Part shown: positions 17,021-25,989 of the stretch, one piece after another
How the letters are laid out: the number at the start of each line of letters is the position of its first letter
How positions within the stretch are numbered: the stretch's first letter is position 1
Origin: Peptococcaceae bacterium 1198_IL3148
Lineage (GTDB): Bacteria; Bacillota; Desulfotomaculia; Desulfotomaculales; Desulfohalotomaculaceae
Assembly: GCA_036763105.1 (NCBI GenBank)
Contig: JBAIYS010000013.1
Coordinates: 1-64,000, forward strand
Length of the DNA: 64,000 nt
Direction of reading: 5' to 3'
The notes under the pieces: model-generated
The model's input: only the letters and a program-made list of their open reading frames with translations
Told to the model about the DNA's origin: nothing
Databases searched by the model: none
Position numbers and translations under genes: made by a program

Positions 17021-18463
17021 TTGAACCAAAAAGAAACACCACTGATCAGCGCTTTGCTAAATTATGTAAAAAAAGGCCATGTTGGCTTGCATGTGCCGGG
17101 GCATAGGCAGGGTGTGGCGATACCGGAAGAAATGGCCAATTTAAAAAATGAAATTTTTCAATATGATTTAACGGAATTGCCCGGCCTCGATGACTTGCAC
17201 CACCCAGAGGAGGCCATTGCCAAAGCCCAAACTTTGGCTGCTCAGTTATATGGGTGCCGAAACAGTTACTTTATGGTCAACGGTACCTCCGGTGGCTTAG
17301 CGGCTTTAGTGTTGGCCTGTTGTGGCCCCAATGATGAAATTATTATACCCAGAAATGTCCACCGGTCCATTTTGACCGGGCTGATTTTAAGTGGAGCAAA
17401 GCCAGTATATATATACCCGCCCGCTTTAACGGGTTTTGGTTTTACCACCGTGCCCAGTGGTCAACAGTTGAATCATTGTATTTGCCAACACCCCGGGGCC
17501 CGGGCAGTGCTGATGGTGCATCCCACCTATTATGGTGTAACCGGGAACCTAAGTGAAATTGCCGACATAACTCACCGAGCGGGTCTACCCCTATTGGTGG
17601 ATGAGGCCCACGGGGCACATTTGCGTTTTTTTGATCAGTTGCCGGCGGATGCTCTGCAGTGTGGTGCCGATGCGGTGGTACAAAGCACCCATAAAGTTGG
17701 TGGAGCGCTGACCCAGGCATCCATGCTGCATTTGAATTCTGACCGGGTGGATCAAACCAGGCTGGAGGCTTGTTTGAAAATGATGCAAACAACCAGCCCT
17801 TCTTATCTATTGATGGCTTCATTGGATGCAGCACGGCGTCAGTTGGCGGAAAGTGGCCAGCGGTTAATAAAGCAGTCCTATGAAACAGCCCGCTACCTGC
17901 GGGCTAAGTTGAAAGCATTGCCGGGGATTGAAGTGTTGGAGAAACATCACTTAAATGATACCCTAGCAATGGATGAAACTAGATTGGTTATCAACACCAG
18001 TAAAATCGGCTTGACTGGTTACCAAGTTTTTGACCTACTATCTGCCGCCGGTGTGCAGGTTGAAATGGCCGATTACCACAACATTGTGGCGGTGCTGGGT
18101 CTTAACGCCGACAAGGGTGCGGGGCAGAGCTTGTACAACGGGTTATTAAAGATCGTTAAAAAATACAGTGGCCAAAAGTTGCTCGATGCAACATTAAATC
18201 CGCCGGAAGCGGTGGTGATGGTTACCCCCAGAGAGGCATGGTTAGCCAAAACCTTACGAATTCCCTTAGAACAAGCAGTGGGCAAAGTTTGTGGTGACAG
18301 TATTTCTGTTTACCCGCCGGGCATACCGGCAGTTTGCCCGGGAGAATTAATTACCCAGGAACTATTGGAGTATCTCTTGGCAGTGCGTACCCATAAACTG
18401 CACATCCAATGCTCGGGGGATGCAACTTTAAAAACAATAACTGTAGTTGATTGCGGGGTTTGA
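17021..18463 (+). CDS. Orn/Lys/Arg decarboxylase family PLP protein (YaaO-like)
   Basis: Fold type I PLP enzyme, 480 residues, of the short Orn/Lys/Arg decarboxylase branch. LHVPGHRQG is near the N-terminus and DLTELPGLDDLH follows. LLVDEAHGAHL carries the cofactor Asp, and STHKVGGALTQAS the Schiff-base Lys. The C-terminal YPPGIPAVCPGE block is typical of the family. TTG at 17021 with a weak AGGA upstream is preferred; a longer frame starts at 16934 but lacks an RBS. Its position just before tmk matches yaaO in B. subtilis. Substrate is unknown; arginine or lysine are candidates. Confidence 0.9.
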   Translation: MNQKETPLISALLNYVKKGHVGLHVPGHRQGVAIPEEMANLKNEIFQYDLTELPGLDDLHHPEEAIAKAQTLAAQLYGCRNSYFMVNGTSGGLAALVLACCGPNDEIIIPRNVHRSILTGLILSGAKPVYIYPPALTGFGFTTVPSGQQLNHCICQHPGARAVLMVHPTYYGVTGNLSEIADITHRAGLPLLVDEAHGAHLRFFDQLPADALQCGADAVVQSTHKVGGALTQASMLHLNSDRVDQTRLEACLKMMQTTSPSYLLMASLDAARRQLAESGQRLIKQSYETARYLRAKLKALPGIEVLEKHHLNDTLAMDETRLVINTSKIGLTGYQVFDLLSAAGVQVEMADYHNIVAVLGLNADKGAGQSLYNGLLKIVKKYSGQKLLDATLNPPEAVVMVTPREAWLAKTLRIPLEQAVGKVCGDSISVYPPGIPAVCPGELITQELLEYLLAVRTHKLHIQCSGDATLKTITVVDCGV

Positions 18464-18465
18464 TT

Positions 18466-19089
18466 ATGTCTGGTAAATTTATCGTATTTGAGGGCATCGA
18501 TGGCAGTGGCAAAAGTACTCAATTGGCTTTATTGCAACAATATTTAATTCAAAGGGGATATAATGTATTGACCACCAGAGAGCCGGGAGGAACCAAAATC
18601 AGCGAAGAAATTCGCAGTCTGCTGCTCAATCCGGCCTACAAAGATTTAGATTATCGAACCGAAGCCTTTTTATACTCGTCCGCCCGGGCTCAGTTGGTAT
18701 ATACTAAGATTAAACCTGCTTTGGCGGCAGGTAAAATAGTGCTTTGTGATCGCTTTGTTGATTCCACCTTGGCCTATCAAGGCTATGGTCGGAGTTTACC
18801 CCTTGAATTTTTGCACAGTTTAAACCAATTGGCCACCGGTGGGCTCAGTCCCGATAAAGTGTTGGTTTTTGATTTGCCGTTGGAACAAAGTTTTAGTCGA
18901 GTAAAAAATCGCAGTGCCCAGGATCGACTGGAGAGTGAACCTTCACAATTCCATCGTCAGGTAAGGGAAGGATATCTAAAAATAGCCCGGCAGCATGGAG
19001 AAACCCATGTGGTTTTAAATGCTACCCTGTCGATAGACGAGCTTCATCAGCAAGTGGTCACAGCGGTGGAGGCGCTGCTAAATGTATAG
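18466..19089 (+). CDS. tmk: thymidylate kinase
   Basis: Phosphorylates dTMP to dTDP. 207 residues. P-loop FEGIDGSGKST is at 8-18, the DR(F/Y) motif in LCDRFVDSTLAYQGYGR, and a lid segment RSAQDRLE. ATG 18466 lies two bases after the upstream stop, so it is probably cotranscribed and translationally coupled. It overlaps holB by eight bases. Confidence 0.96.
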   Translation: MSGKFIVFEGIDGSGKSTQLALLQQYLIQRGYNVLTTREPGGTKISEEIRSLLLNPAYKDLDYRTEAFLYSSARAQLVYTKIKPALAAGKIVLCDRFVDSTLAYQGYGRSLPLEFLHSLNQLATGGLSPDKVLVFDLPLEQSFSRVKNRSAQDRLESEPSQFHRQVREGYLKIARQHGETHVVLNATLSIDELHQQVVTAVEALLNV

Positions 19090-20065
19090 CTTTCAAGATA
19101 TAATTGGGCATACTGAAAATATAAACACTTTAATTAAAGCCATTGTTAATAACCGGGTGGCCCATGCTTATTTATTTGTTGGCACTCCCGGGGTTGGCAA
19201 AGGTACCATTGCCCATGGCTTTGCCAAAGCTTTATTATGTGAAAACCCGGTGGCGGGAGAAGCCTGTAACCGCTGTCGGCACTGTGGCCAAGTGGAGGGA
19301 AACAACCACCCAGATTTGCATGTAACCACCCCAACGGGCGCCACCATCAAGCTCGAACAAATACATTATGTTCAAAAAAATGTAAATTATCGCTCCTATC
19401 AAGGTGGTAGACAGGTATACATTATCGAAGATTGTGATGTGATGACGGCGGAGGCAGCCAATTCTTTGCTAAAGACGTTAGAGGAACCACCGGTAAACAC
19501 CGTCTTTATTTTGATATCTTCCCGGCCATACGCCTTGTTGCCCACCATTTTATCAAGGTGCCAACAATTTTGGTTTAAACCGATGTCGGTGGACCAAATA
19601 GTGGAAGGGTTAAACCGACAAACCAATTTAACGGCCGTTGAACAGCAGATGATCGCTGCCATGGCCGGAGGCAGTTTAGGTAGGGCGATATCGCTGGTGA
19701 AGGAGAATATTCATACCGTTAGAAATAGCGTACTCAACACCCTGGATAAAATAAAGGCTGGCGATATGGTGCCACTGTTGCAGCAGGCAGCAACTTTAGC
19801 CAGTGAAAGAACAGATGCCGTTGAGTGGGTAGAAATGTTACAGCTTTGGATTAGAGATGTGCTAGTTTGGTCCCAAACAGAGGATAAAACGTTGATTATA
19901 AATGTAGATTTATTGGACGAGGTTGCTCAGTGGTCCGGCAGGTATAGGCCGGAGCAACTGTTGGCAATGATGGCAGAGGTGGAACAGGCCCGCTGGCGCC
20001 TGGAATCCAAGGGTAACACCCGCTTGGTTATAGATGCATTGCTACTTAACTTAGCTCACAATTAG
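19082..20065 (+). CDS. holB: DNA polymerase III delta-prime subunit
   Basis: Clamp-loader stator subunit, 327 residues. It has an AAA+ N-terminal domain with GTPGVGKG (near 34-41) and a zinc module CNRCRHC. The TILSRCQQFWF block corresponds to the SRC motif. ATG lies inside the 3' end of tmk (eight-base overlap). Order tmk-holB-ricT-yabA-rsmI-abrB is as in B. subtilis, minus yaaQ and yaaR. Confidence 0.94.
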   Translation: MYSFQDIIGHTENINTLIKAIVNNRVAHAYLFVGTPGVGKGTIAHGFAKALLCENPVAGEACNRCRHCGQVEGNNHPDLHVTTPTGATIKLEQIHYVQKNVNYRSYQGGRQVYIIEDCDVMTAEAANSLLKTLEEPPVNTVFILISSRPYALLPTILSRCQQFWFKPMSVDQIVEGLNRQTNLTAVEQQMIAAMAGGSLGRAISLVKENIHTVRNSVLNTLDKIKAGDMVPLLQQAATLASERTDAVEWVEMLQLWIRDVLVWSQTEDKTLIINVDLLDEVAQWSGRYRPEQLLAMMAEVEQARWRLESKGNTRLVIDALLLNLAHN

Positions 20066-20125
20066 AAAAGCTGGGCTAGCGCCAAGTTTGCTAATTGTTT
20101 GTTTGCATAGAAGGAGGACATATTA

Positions 20126-20974
20126 ATGATGTCATATGATGTGGTGGGAATTAGATTTAAAAAAGCTGGCAAAATATATTATTTTGATCCAGATCAGATA
20201 GATTTACAGGTTGGCGACGATGCCATTGTGGAGACCACCAGAGGTATTGAATTTGGTAAAGTGGTGCAAGGGCCCAAGGTGGTTAATGAAGAAGAAGTGG
20301 TGGCGCCATTGAAAAAAGTAATTCGTAAGGCTACCGAAGAGGACAAACTAAAACTACGGCAGAATAAAATAAAGGAAAAGGAAGCCCATAAAATTTGTTT
20401 AGAAAAAATTAAACAGCATGGTCTGCCCATGAAGTTAATTGATGTGGAACAGACCTTTGATGATAACAAAATAATTTTCTACTTTACTGCCGATGGCCGG
20501 GTGGATTTTAGAGAATTGGTCAAAGATTTGGCGGCGGTGTTCCGCACTAGAATTGAGCTAAGGCAAATTGGTGTGCGGGATGAAGCTAAAATGTGTGGTG
20601 GCTTGGGATGCTGTGGTAGGGAGTTGTGCTGTGGTTCTTGGCTAGGTGAATTTGCCCCGGTTTCCATCCGCATGGCTAAGGATCAAAATTTATCCCTCAA
20701 TCCCACCAAAATATCCGGTATTTGCGGCCGGTTGATGTGTTGTTTGAAATACGAAAATGATGTTTACGAAGAGGCCAAAGTTAATTTCCCAGAGGTTGGC
20801 ACCACCGTCAATACCATGCTGGGAGTGGCCAAAGTAATAGGATACAATATTTTTAAAAATACCGTAACTTTAGAAACCAAGGAAAACAAGGATGTGCTAG
20901 AACTGCCATTGGCTGAAATTAATAAAGAGATAAAGGGTGAAAAAAGTGGGCCCTCTACCAGGACGGATAGCTAG
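20126..20974 (+). CDS. ricT: PSP1-domain protein RicT (YaaT)
   Basis: A 282-residue PSP1/YaaT-family protein. In B. subtilis RicT, with RicA and RicF, forms an iron-sulfur complex that promotes RNase Y processing and sporulation. The cysteine clusters are [13 protein letters not shown] (about 152-164) and CGRLMCC (about 194-200). RBS AAGGAGGA precedes two adjacent ATG codons. The 3' end overlaps yabA. Confidence 0.93.
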   Translation: MMSYDVVGIRFKKAGKIYYFDPDQIDLQVGDDAIVETTRGIEFGKVVQGPKVVNEEEVVAPLKKVIRKATEEDKLKLRQNKIKEKEAHKICLEKIKQHGLPMKLIDVEQTFDDNKIIFYFTADGRVDFRELVKDLAAVFRTRIELRQIGVRDEAKMCGGLGCCGRELCCGSWLGEFAPVSIRMAKDQNLSLNPTKISGICGRLMCCLKYENDVYEEAKVNFPEVGTTVNTMLGVAKVIGYNIFKNTVTLETKENKDVLELPLAEINKEIKGEKSGPSTRTDS

Positions 20975-21269
20975 ATTGGAGTATATGGTTAAAGAGTTAC
21001 TGGCGGAACTGGATGATATAAAAAAAATAGCTCGCTCTTTAGAAGAAGAAAATGATAAATTGCGACGTCAGTTAACCGCTGTTATTAACCAGCCGCCAAC
21101 AAATAACAAAAAAGAGTTAAGCAGCAAGCCAGACGAACCGACTTTGCTGCGCTTATATAATGAAGGATTTCATATTTGTAATGTTAGGTTTGCCCAAGGC
21201 CGAGAAGATGAATGTTTGTTTTGCCTAAGCCTGTTGCGGCGGCAGGATGGTGAGGTGACAGATCAGTAG
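20946..21269 (+). CDS. yabA: replication initiation control protein YabA
   Basis: About 107 residues. YabA tethers DnaA to the sliding clamp and restrains re-initiation. The N-terminal half is a leucine-zipper-like coiled coil ([20 protein letters not shown]...). The C-terminal zinc motif is [21 protein letters not shown] 20946 has AAAGGG eight bases upstream; an earlier GTG at 20937 overlaps that RBS. It lies inside the end of ricT. Confidence 0.9.
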   Translation: MGPLPGRIARLEYMVKELLAELDDIKKIARSLEEENDKLRRQLTAVINQPPTNNKKELSSKPDEPTLLRLYNEGFHICNVRFAQGREDECLFCLSLLRRQDGEVTDQ

Positions 21270-22108
21270 TGGCGGATATAAAAAAAGGCACGTTATATTT
21301 ATGTGCAACGCCAATAGGAAATTTAGAAGATATCACCCAGCGGGCGTTACGGTTGCTGAAGGAATGTGATTTAATAGCGGCGGAGGATACCCGGCATACT
21401 AGAAAGCTGCTGGCCAACTATGACATTCACACTCCGCTAACCAGTTACCACGCCCATAATGAAAAAAGCAAGGGCGAAAGGCTAATTGAAAAATTAAACC
21501 AGGGGCTAAATATTGTGGTGGTTTCCGATGCCGGCATGCCGGGCATCTCGGACCCCGGGGCTGAAATTGTTCAATTGGCGTTGGCCCAGGATATTACCGT
21601 GGTGCCCATCCCCGGACCCAGTGCTGGCATTGCCGCATTGGTTGTTTCTGGATTGCCCACCGCCCGCTTTTGCTTTGAAGGTTTTTTGCCGTCAAATAAA
21701 AAGGGCCGTCGACGTCAATTGGAGAAGTTGGTCAATGAAAATAGAACGCTAATATTTTATGAAGGCCCCCATCGCCTGCTGGAAACGCTAAGGGATATGT
21801 TAAAAATTTTTAGCGATAGAAAACTGGCGGTGGCCCGGGAATTAACTAAAAAACATGAAGAAATCTTTCGGGGTAAAATATCACAGGCCCTAGAGCATTT
21901 TGAGATCAATCCCCCCCGGGGGGAGTTTTGCCTAGTGGTTGCCGGATCTGACCAAGATATGAAAACAAATGACTGGGAACATTTGCCGTTGGACCAACAT
22001 GTCCAGCAAGTGATGGCATCGGGAATGGATAAAAAGGAAGCCATTAAAGAAGTGGCCAAATTGCGTGGTTTGCCCAAAAGAGAAGTATATGCAGCGGTAA
22101 ATAATTAA
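21269..22108 (+). CDS. rsmI: 16S rRNA (cytidine-1402-2'-O)-methyltransferase
   Basis: SAM-dependent tetrapyrrole-methylase-fold enzyme, 279 residues, that methylates C1402 in the ribosomal P site. Family motifs: LCATPIGNLEDITQRAL (near 11-27), AAEDTRHTRKLLANY, VVSDAGMPGISDPG and PGPSAGIAALVVSGLPT. GTG start overlaps the yabA stop by one base. Confidence 0.96.
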   Translation: MADIKKGTLYLCATPIGNLEDITQRALRLLKECDLIAAEDTRHTRKLLANYDIHTPLTSYHAHNEKSKGERLIEKLNQGLNIVVVSDAGMPGISDPGAEIVQLALAQDITVVPIPGPSAGIAALVVSGLPTARFCFEGFLPSNKKGRRRQLEKLVNENRTLIFYEGPHRLLETLRDMLKIFSDRKLAVARELTKKHEEIFRGKISQALEHFEINPPRGEFCLVVAGSDQDMKTNDWEHLPLDQHVQQVMASGMDKKEAIKEVAKLRGLPKREVYAAVNN

Positions 22109-22119
22109 TCAGGGGACTG

Positions 22120-22225
22120 TTGCGCAACCTACCGTAGGGGTTGGTTTTCCAGCCCACCCGCCTAAGCAACATAGGTTTGTGCTGGCGGGCAGGTATGGAA
22201 CCCTGCCCCTACAATTATTTTGCAA
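22120..22225. repeat. intergenic GTAGGGG-type inverted repeat
   Basis: CGTAGGGGTT... on the left (about 22131) and ...CCCTGCCCCTACA on the right (ending about 22212) form an imperfect hairpin with GC-rich inner arms, flanked by GTTGC/GCAA-type ends. It lies between the convergent ends of rsmI and abrB. A broken copy is at 33.4 kb. Confidence 0.6.
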
Positions 22226-22240
22226 TAACCCCTTTGCTAG

Positions 22241-22498
22241 TTAGATAGCCTTTGTGGTTTCGAACATATCCCGGGCACAATCTTTACAAACTTGTTTGCC
22301 TTTGAATAATTGGACATCGGCGGCATTGCCACAAAAAACACAGGCTGGCTCATATTTTTTAAGAATAATCTTTTCGCTGTCAACATAAATCTCCAGAGCG
22401 TCTTTTTCTTCAATACCCAAGGTGCGCCGCAATTCAATGGGGATAACTACACGGCCCAGCTCGTCCACTTTACGCACAATACCTGTAGATTTCAACAT
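22241..22498 (-). CDS. abrB: AbrB-family transition-state regulator
   Basis: An 85-residue DNA-binding protein with the AbrB/SpoVT swapped-hairpin domain (TGIVRKVDELGRVVIPIELRRTLGI, residues 5-29). The C-terminal part has two Cys pairs (CVFC and CKDC), suggesting a zinc site as in clostridial AbrB proteins. Minus-strand RBS GGGAGGG lies before the start. It is oriented against the metG transcript, as in B. subtilis. Confidence 0.93.
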   Translation of the reverse strand: MLKSTGIVRKVDELGRVVIPIELRRTLGIEEKDALEIYVDSEKIILKKYEPACVFCGNAADVQLFKGKQVCKDCARDMFETTKAI

Positions 22499-22650
22499 TC
22501 TTTCCCTCCCTTGCGTATAACATCTTAGTCGACAGTAAATACTAATATATTACAAGTAAAGAGTACCAACCATTCCATTAAAAGTCAATAACTTTGATAA
22601 AATATACCAATTATTTTACATCTTACCAATTGCATAAAAATATCTTAAAC

Positions 22651-22679
22651 TTGACAAAATAAAGTATGTGGGCTAAAAT
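22651..22679 (+). promoter_or_regulatory. promoter of the metG T-box transcript
   Basis: TTGACA (22651-22656), 17-bp spacer, TAAAAT (22674-22679). Confidence 0.88.
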
Positions 22680-22699
22680 TCCATATTATATAGGCTAAT

Positions 22700-22951
22700 G
22701 GTGCTGAAAGAGCGGAGTAAATTACTGGGGGCTGTCCAGAGAGCGGGGATGGTGGGAACCCGTCAGCAAATGGTAATTGAAGATGGCTCTGGAACTGCAG
22801 GTCGAATTCCCGTTGGATAGTAGGCTGAGCCGGGGGGTCCCGTTACAGACTATGGTGAATTATACACCTACCGAGGCTTTGGCCGTAAGGCAAAGTGAAT
22901 CAGGGTGGTAACACGGAACTAAATCCGTCCCTACTGGGGGCGGATTTTTTA
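22700..22951 (+). promoter_or_regulatory. T-box leader, methionine-responsive
   Basis: The T-box sequence AGGGTGGTAACACGGA (22902-22917) is followed by a terminator hairpin (about 22921-22950, T run). In stem I the context TTGAAG-ATG-GCT places AUG (22783-22785) as specifier. The leader precedes metG by about 40 bases, so uncharged tRNA-Met should raise methionyl-tRNA synthetase expression. Confidence 0.9.
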
Positions 22952-22988
22952 TTTTACTATCAGTATAAAATTATAGGGGGCAGTTGAA

Positions 22989-24533
22989 TTGAGTAAACCA
23001 ACATTTTATATTACTACACCAATTTATTATCCCAGTGATAAACTGCATATTGGCCATGCCTATACCACAGTGGCGGCCGATGCCATTGCGCGGTATAAAA
23101 AAATCACTGGACATGACGTTTACTTTTTAACCGGTTCAGATGAACACGGTCAAAAAATTGAACGGAAAGCAAAGGAAAATGGGCAAACACCAAAGGAATA
23201 TGTGGATAAAATAGTGGCCAGCTTTCAGCACCTTTGGCAAAAGCTGGACGTAAACTATGATGACTTTATCCGCACCACCGACGATCGCCACCAGCGGGTG
23301 GTGCAGATGATATTTGAGCAACTACACAAGCAAGGGGATATTTATAAATCCTCCTATGAGGGCAAGTACTGCACCCCTTGTGAAACATTTTTTACCGATT
23401 ACCAGCTGGTGGATGGTAAGTGCCCCGACTGTGGCCGAGAGGTGGAACTGCTGCGGGAAGAGAGTTATTTCTTTAAAATGTCCAAATATGCCGATCGCTG
23501 GTTAAAATATATTGAGGATCATCCTGATTTCATTCAACCCACCAGTCGGCGCAATGAGATGATCAGCTTTGTTAAACAGGGGCTGGAGGATCTTTGTGTT
23601 TCCCGGACCACCTTTGATTGGGGTATCAAAGTGCCCTTTGATGCTAAACATGTGGTTTATGTGTGGGTTGATGCCTTAACCAACTATATTTCTGCCTTGG
23701 GTTATGGCAGTGCAGATGATAGTCTATATCAAAAGTATTGGCCGGCCAATGTGCACTTGGTGGGTAAAGATATTGTACGTTTTCACACCATCATTTGGCC
23801 CATTATGCTGATGGCCCTTGATTTACCTTTACCGCAAAAGGTAATGGGTCATGGCTGGTTACTTTTGGAAGGGGGTAAAATGTCTAAATCCAAAGGTAAC
23901 GTGGTGGATCCGCTGGTTTTAATAGATAAATATGGCGTGGATGCGGTGAGATACTACCTGTTAAGGGAGTTGCCCTTTGGCTCCGACGGTTATTATTCTG
24001 AGGAAGCCTTGGCAAAGCGCATTAATATTGATTTGGCCAACGATTACGGCAACCTATTATCCCGCACCGCCACCATGACTGGCAAATATCAACAGGGAGT
24101 GCTGCAAAAACCTCAGCCCCAAGGGGAACTGGATGAAGAATTGATTGCTTTGGCCACCGAAACACCTAAATTAGTGGCCGAGGCCATGGAAAAATTAGAA
24201 ATCTCAACAGCGTTGGCGGCAATTTGGAAATTGATTGCCAGAGCCAATAAATATTTAGAAGAAACCTCACCTTGGTCGGTGGCCAAGGATGAAAGCCAAA
24301 GGGCGAGGTTAAATACAATACTGTATAATGTTATTGAAGTGATGAGGTTTGCCACCGTCATGATTACCCCCTTTATGCCTAACATACCGCAAAAGGTATG
24401 GCCCCAGTTGGGAATCGCTGATCGGCCAGAACTGCATACTTGGGAAAGTTTGCGCTGGGGTGAGCTACCGGAGGGCACAGTGGTGCAAAAGGGAGATGTA
24501 TTATTCCCCCGGATTGATCTGAATACGCTGTAA
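22989..24533 (+). CDS. metG: methionyl-tRNA synthetase
   Basis: Class I synthetase, 514 residues. HIGHAYT near residue 17 and KMSKSKGN near 298 are the catalytic signatures. A knuckle with CTPC and CPDC (about 128-147) is the zinc-binding insertion. At 514 residues it lacks the C-terminal tRNA-binding dimerisation domain of the ~650-residue form. Start is TTG eight bases after AGGGGG; no ATG fits. Control is by the Met T-box. Confidence 0.95.
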   Translation: MSKPTFYITTPIYYPSDKLHIGHAYTTVAADAIARYKKITGHDVYFLTGSDEHGQKIERKAKENGQTPKEYVDKIVASFQHLWQKLDVNYDDFIRTTDDRHQRVVQMIFEQLHKQGDIYKSSYEGKYCTPCETFFTDYQLVDGKCPDCGREVELLREESYFFKMSKYADRWLKYIEDHPDFIQPTSRRNEMISFVKQGLEDLCVSRTTFDWGIKVPFDAKHVVYVWVDALTNYISALGYGSADDSLYQKYWPANVHLVGKDIVRFHTIIWPIMLMALDLPLPQKVMGHGWLLLEGGKMSKSKGNVVDPLVLIDKYGVDAVRYYLLRELPFGSDGYYSEEALAKRINIDLANDYGNLLSRTATMTGKYQQGVLQKPQPQGELDEELIALATETPKLVAEAMEKLEISTALAAIWKLIARANKYLEETSPWSVAKDESQRARLNTILYNVIEVMRFATVMITPFMPNIPQKVWPQLGIADRPELHTWESLRWGELPEGTVVQKGDVLFPRIDLNTL

Positions 24534-24534
24534 A

Positions 24535-24570
24535 ATTAGGGCGCAATTTAATTTATTGCGCCCTAAATTA
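24535..24570 (+). terminator. hairpin after metG
   Basis: A long perfect stem (AATTAGGGCGCAAT with ATTGCGCCCTAAATT) directly after the metG stop. It has no T run, so it may be a weak terminator or an mRNA end/processing structure before tatD. Confidence 0.5.
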
Positions 24571-24586
24571 CTACGGAGGTGTAAGT

Positions 24587-25375
24587 ATGAATTTTATTGA
24601 TACCCATGCCCATTTAAACGACCAGCGCTTTGCGGCGGATCGGGAACAGTTAATTAATGACGCCATGAAGAGTGGTCTGACAATAATAAATGCCGGTAAT
24701 GATCTGGAAACATCATCCACTGCGCTGGCACTGGCTAAAAAGTATCCTTTTATATATGCCACCGTGGGAGTGCATCCCCACGATGCTAAAGACGTGCCGG
24801 ACGATTACCTAAGGCAACTAAAAAATTTGGCCGCTGACCAAAGGGTGGTGGCCATTGGTGAAATTGGTTTGGATTATTATTATGATCTGTCTCCCCGGGA
24901 TGTCCAAAGACAAGTGTTTGTGGCCCAGTTAAATTTAGCTAAAGAACTTAATTTACCGGTGGTTATTCATTTGCGGGACGCCTATGGTGACTTTTTAGAA
25001 ATTATGCGCCAAGAAAAGTTAGCACCCATTGGCGGGGTAATGCACTGTTATTCCGGCAGCATGGAGGTGGCCCAAGAGTGCTTAAATATGGGCTTTTACA
25101 TTTCCTTTGCCGGACCGGTGACCTTTAAAAATGCAGCCAACCTAAAAGAAGTGGCAGCCCAGGTGCCGCTGGAAAAAATACTGGTGGAAACAGATAGCCC
25201 CTATCTAACCCCGGTACCCCATCGGGGTAAAAGAAACCAACCGGATTATGTTAAATATGTGGCGGAGCAAATAGCTGAATTAAAACAGATGCCGGTGTCA
25301 GAGCTATGGCCGGCAATAATTGCCAATGCCAGCGCATTATTTAAATTGCCAAGGGGTGGTGAAAAAATTGAGTAA
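24587..25375 (+). CDS. tatD: TatD-family metal-dependent hydrolase (YabD)
   Basis: A 262-residue TIM-barrel hydrolase of the TatD DNase family. Metal ligands: DTHAHLND at 4-11, GEIGLDYYY near 91, HLRDAYGD, HCYSG, and ETDSPYLTP near 203. RBS GGAGGTG lies before the ATG. Order metG-tatD matches metS-yabD in B. subtilis. The exact cellular substrate is not known; 3'-5' nuclease activity is known for family members. Confidence 0.94.
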   Translation: MNFIDTHAHLNDQRFAADREQLINDAMKSGLTIINAGNDLETSSTALALAKKYPFIYATVGVHPHDAKDVPDDYLRQLKNLAADQRVVAIGEIGLDYYYDLSPRDVQRQVFVAQLNLAKELNLPVVIHLRDAYGDFLEIMRQEKLAPIGGVMHCYSGSMEVAQECLNMGFYISFAGPVTFKNAANLKEVAAQVPLEKILVETDSPYLTPVPHRGKRNQPDYVKYVAEQIAELKQMPVSELWPAIIANASALFKLPRGGEKIE

Positions 25376-25904
25376 TGACACCACCGGCTTGGTGCTGGTC
25401 TTTACCGGAGAGGGTAAAGGAAAAACCACTGCGGCGCTGGGCACCGCCCTAAGGGCTTGGGGCCAGGGCATGAAGGTTTTATTTCTACAATTTATAAAGG
25501 GCAGTTGGCACACCGGAGAACAAAAGGCCTTTGCTAAATTGGGAAATAATATTGAAATTCATCAACTGGGCCTGGGCTTTATAGACTTTAATGATGAAAA
25601 CCAAATGTTACAACATCGACAGGCGGCACAACAGGGTATAAAGATGGCCCAAGCTGCCATCGCCTCGGGGGAATATCAAATGATTGTATTGGACGAAATA
25701 AATTATGCCATTGCCTACCGTCTGGTGGAGGCAACGGCTGTGGTGGAACTAATAAAAACTAAACCCCAGCATTTGCATATCATACTGACCGGCAGGGAAG
25801 CCTCGGCAGAAATAATTGATTTGGCAGATTTGGTGACTAAAATGGAAATGATTAAGCACCCCTATCAAAAGGGAATAACGGCCCAAAAGGGGATAGAATT
25901 TTAG
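25368..25904 (+). CDS. cobO: cob(I)yrinic acid a,c-diamide adenosyltransferase
   Basis: CobA/CobO/BtuR-type corrinoid adenosyltransferase, about 178 residues, forming the Co-C bond of adenosylcobalamin with ATP. P-loop FTGEGKGKTTAALG is near residue 10, ending in VTKMEMIKHPYQKGITAQKGIEF, the family C-terminus. TTG 25368, eight bases inside the tatD 3' end, follows GGGGTGGTG. It is isolated from other cobalamin genes here. Confidence 0.92.
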   Translation: MSNDTTGLVLVFTGEGKGKTTAALGTALRAWGQGMKVLFLQFIKGSWHTGEQKAFAKLGNNIEIHQLGLGFIDFNDENQMLQHRQAAQQGIKMAQAAIASGEYQMIVLDEINYAIAYRLVEATAVVELIKTKPQHLHIILTGREASAEIIDLADLVTKMEMIKHPYQKGITAQKGIEF

Positions 25905-25989
25905 CCTGTAAATTTTTTCAAATTTTATTCATATTTTCCAAAACAACCGCATATATTTATAAAAGTAATTTGTGCGGGGAGGTGTAGTT

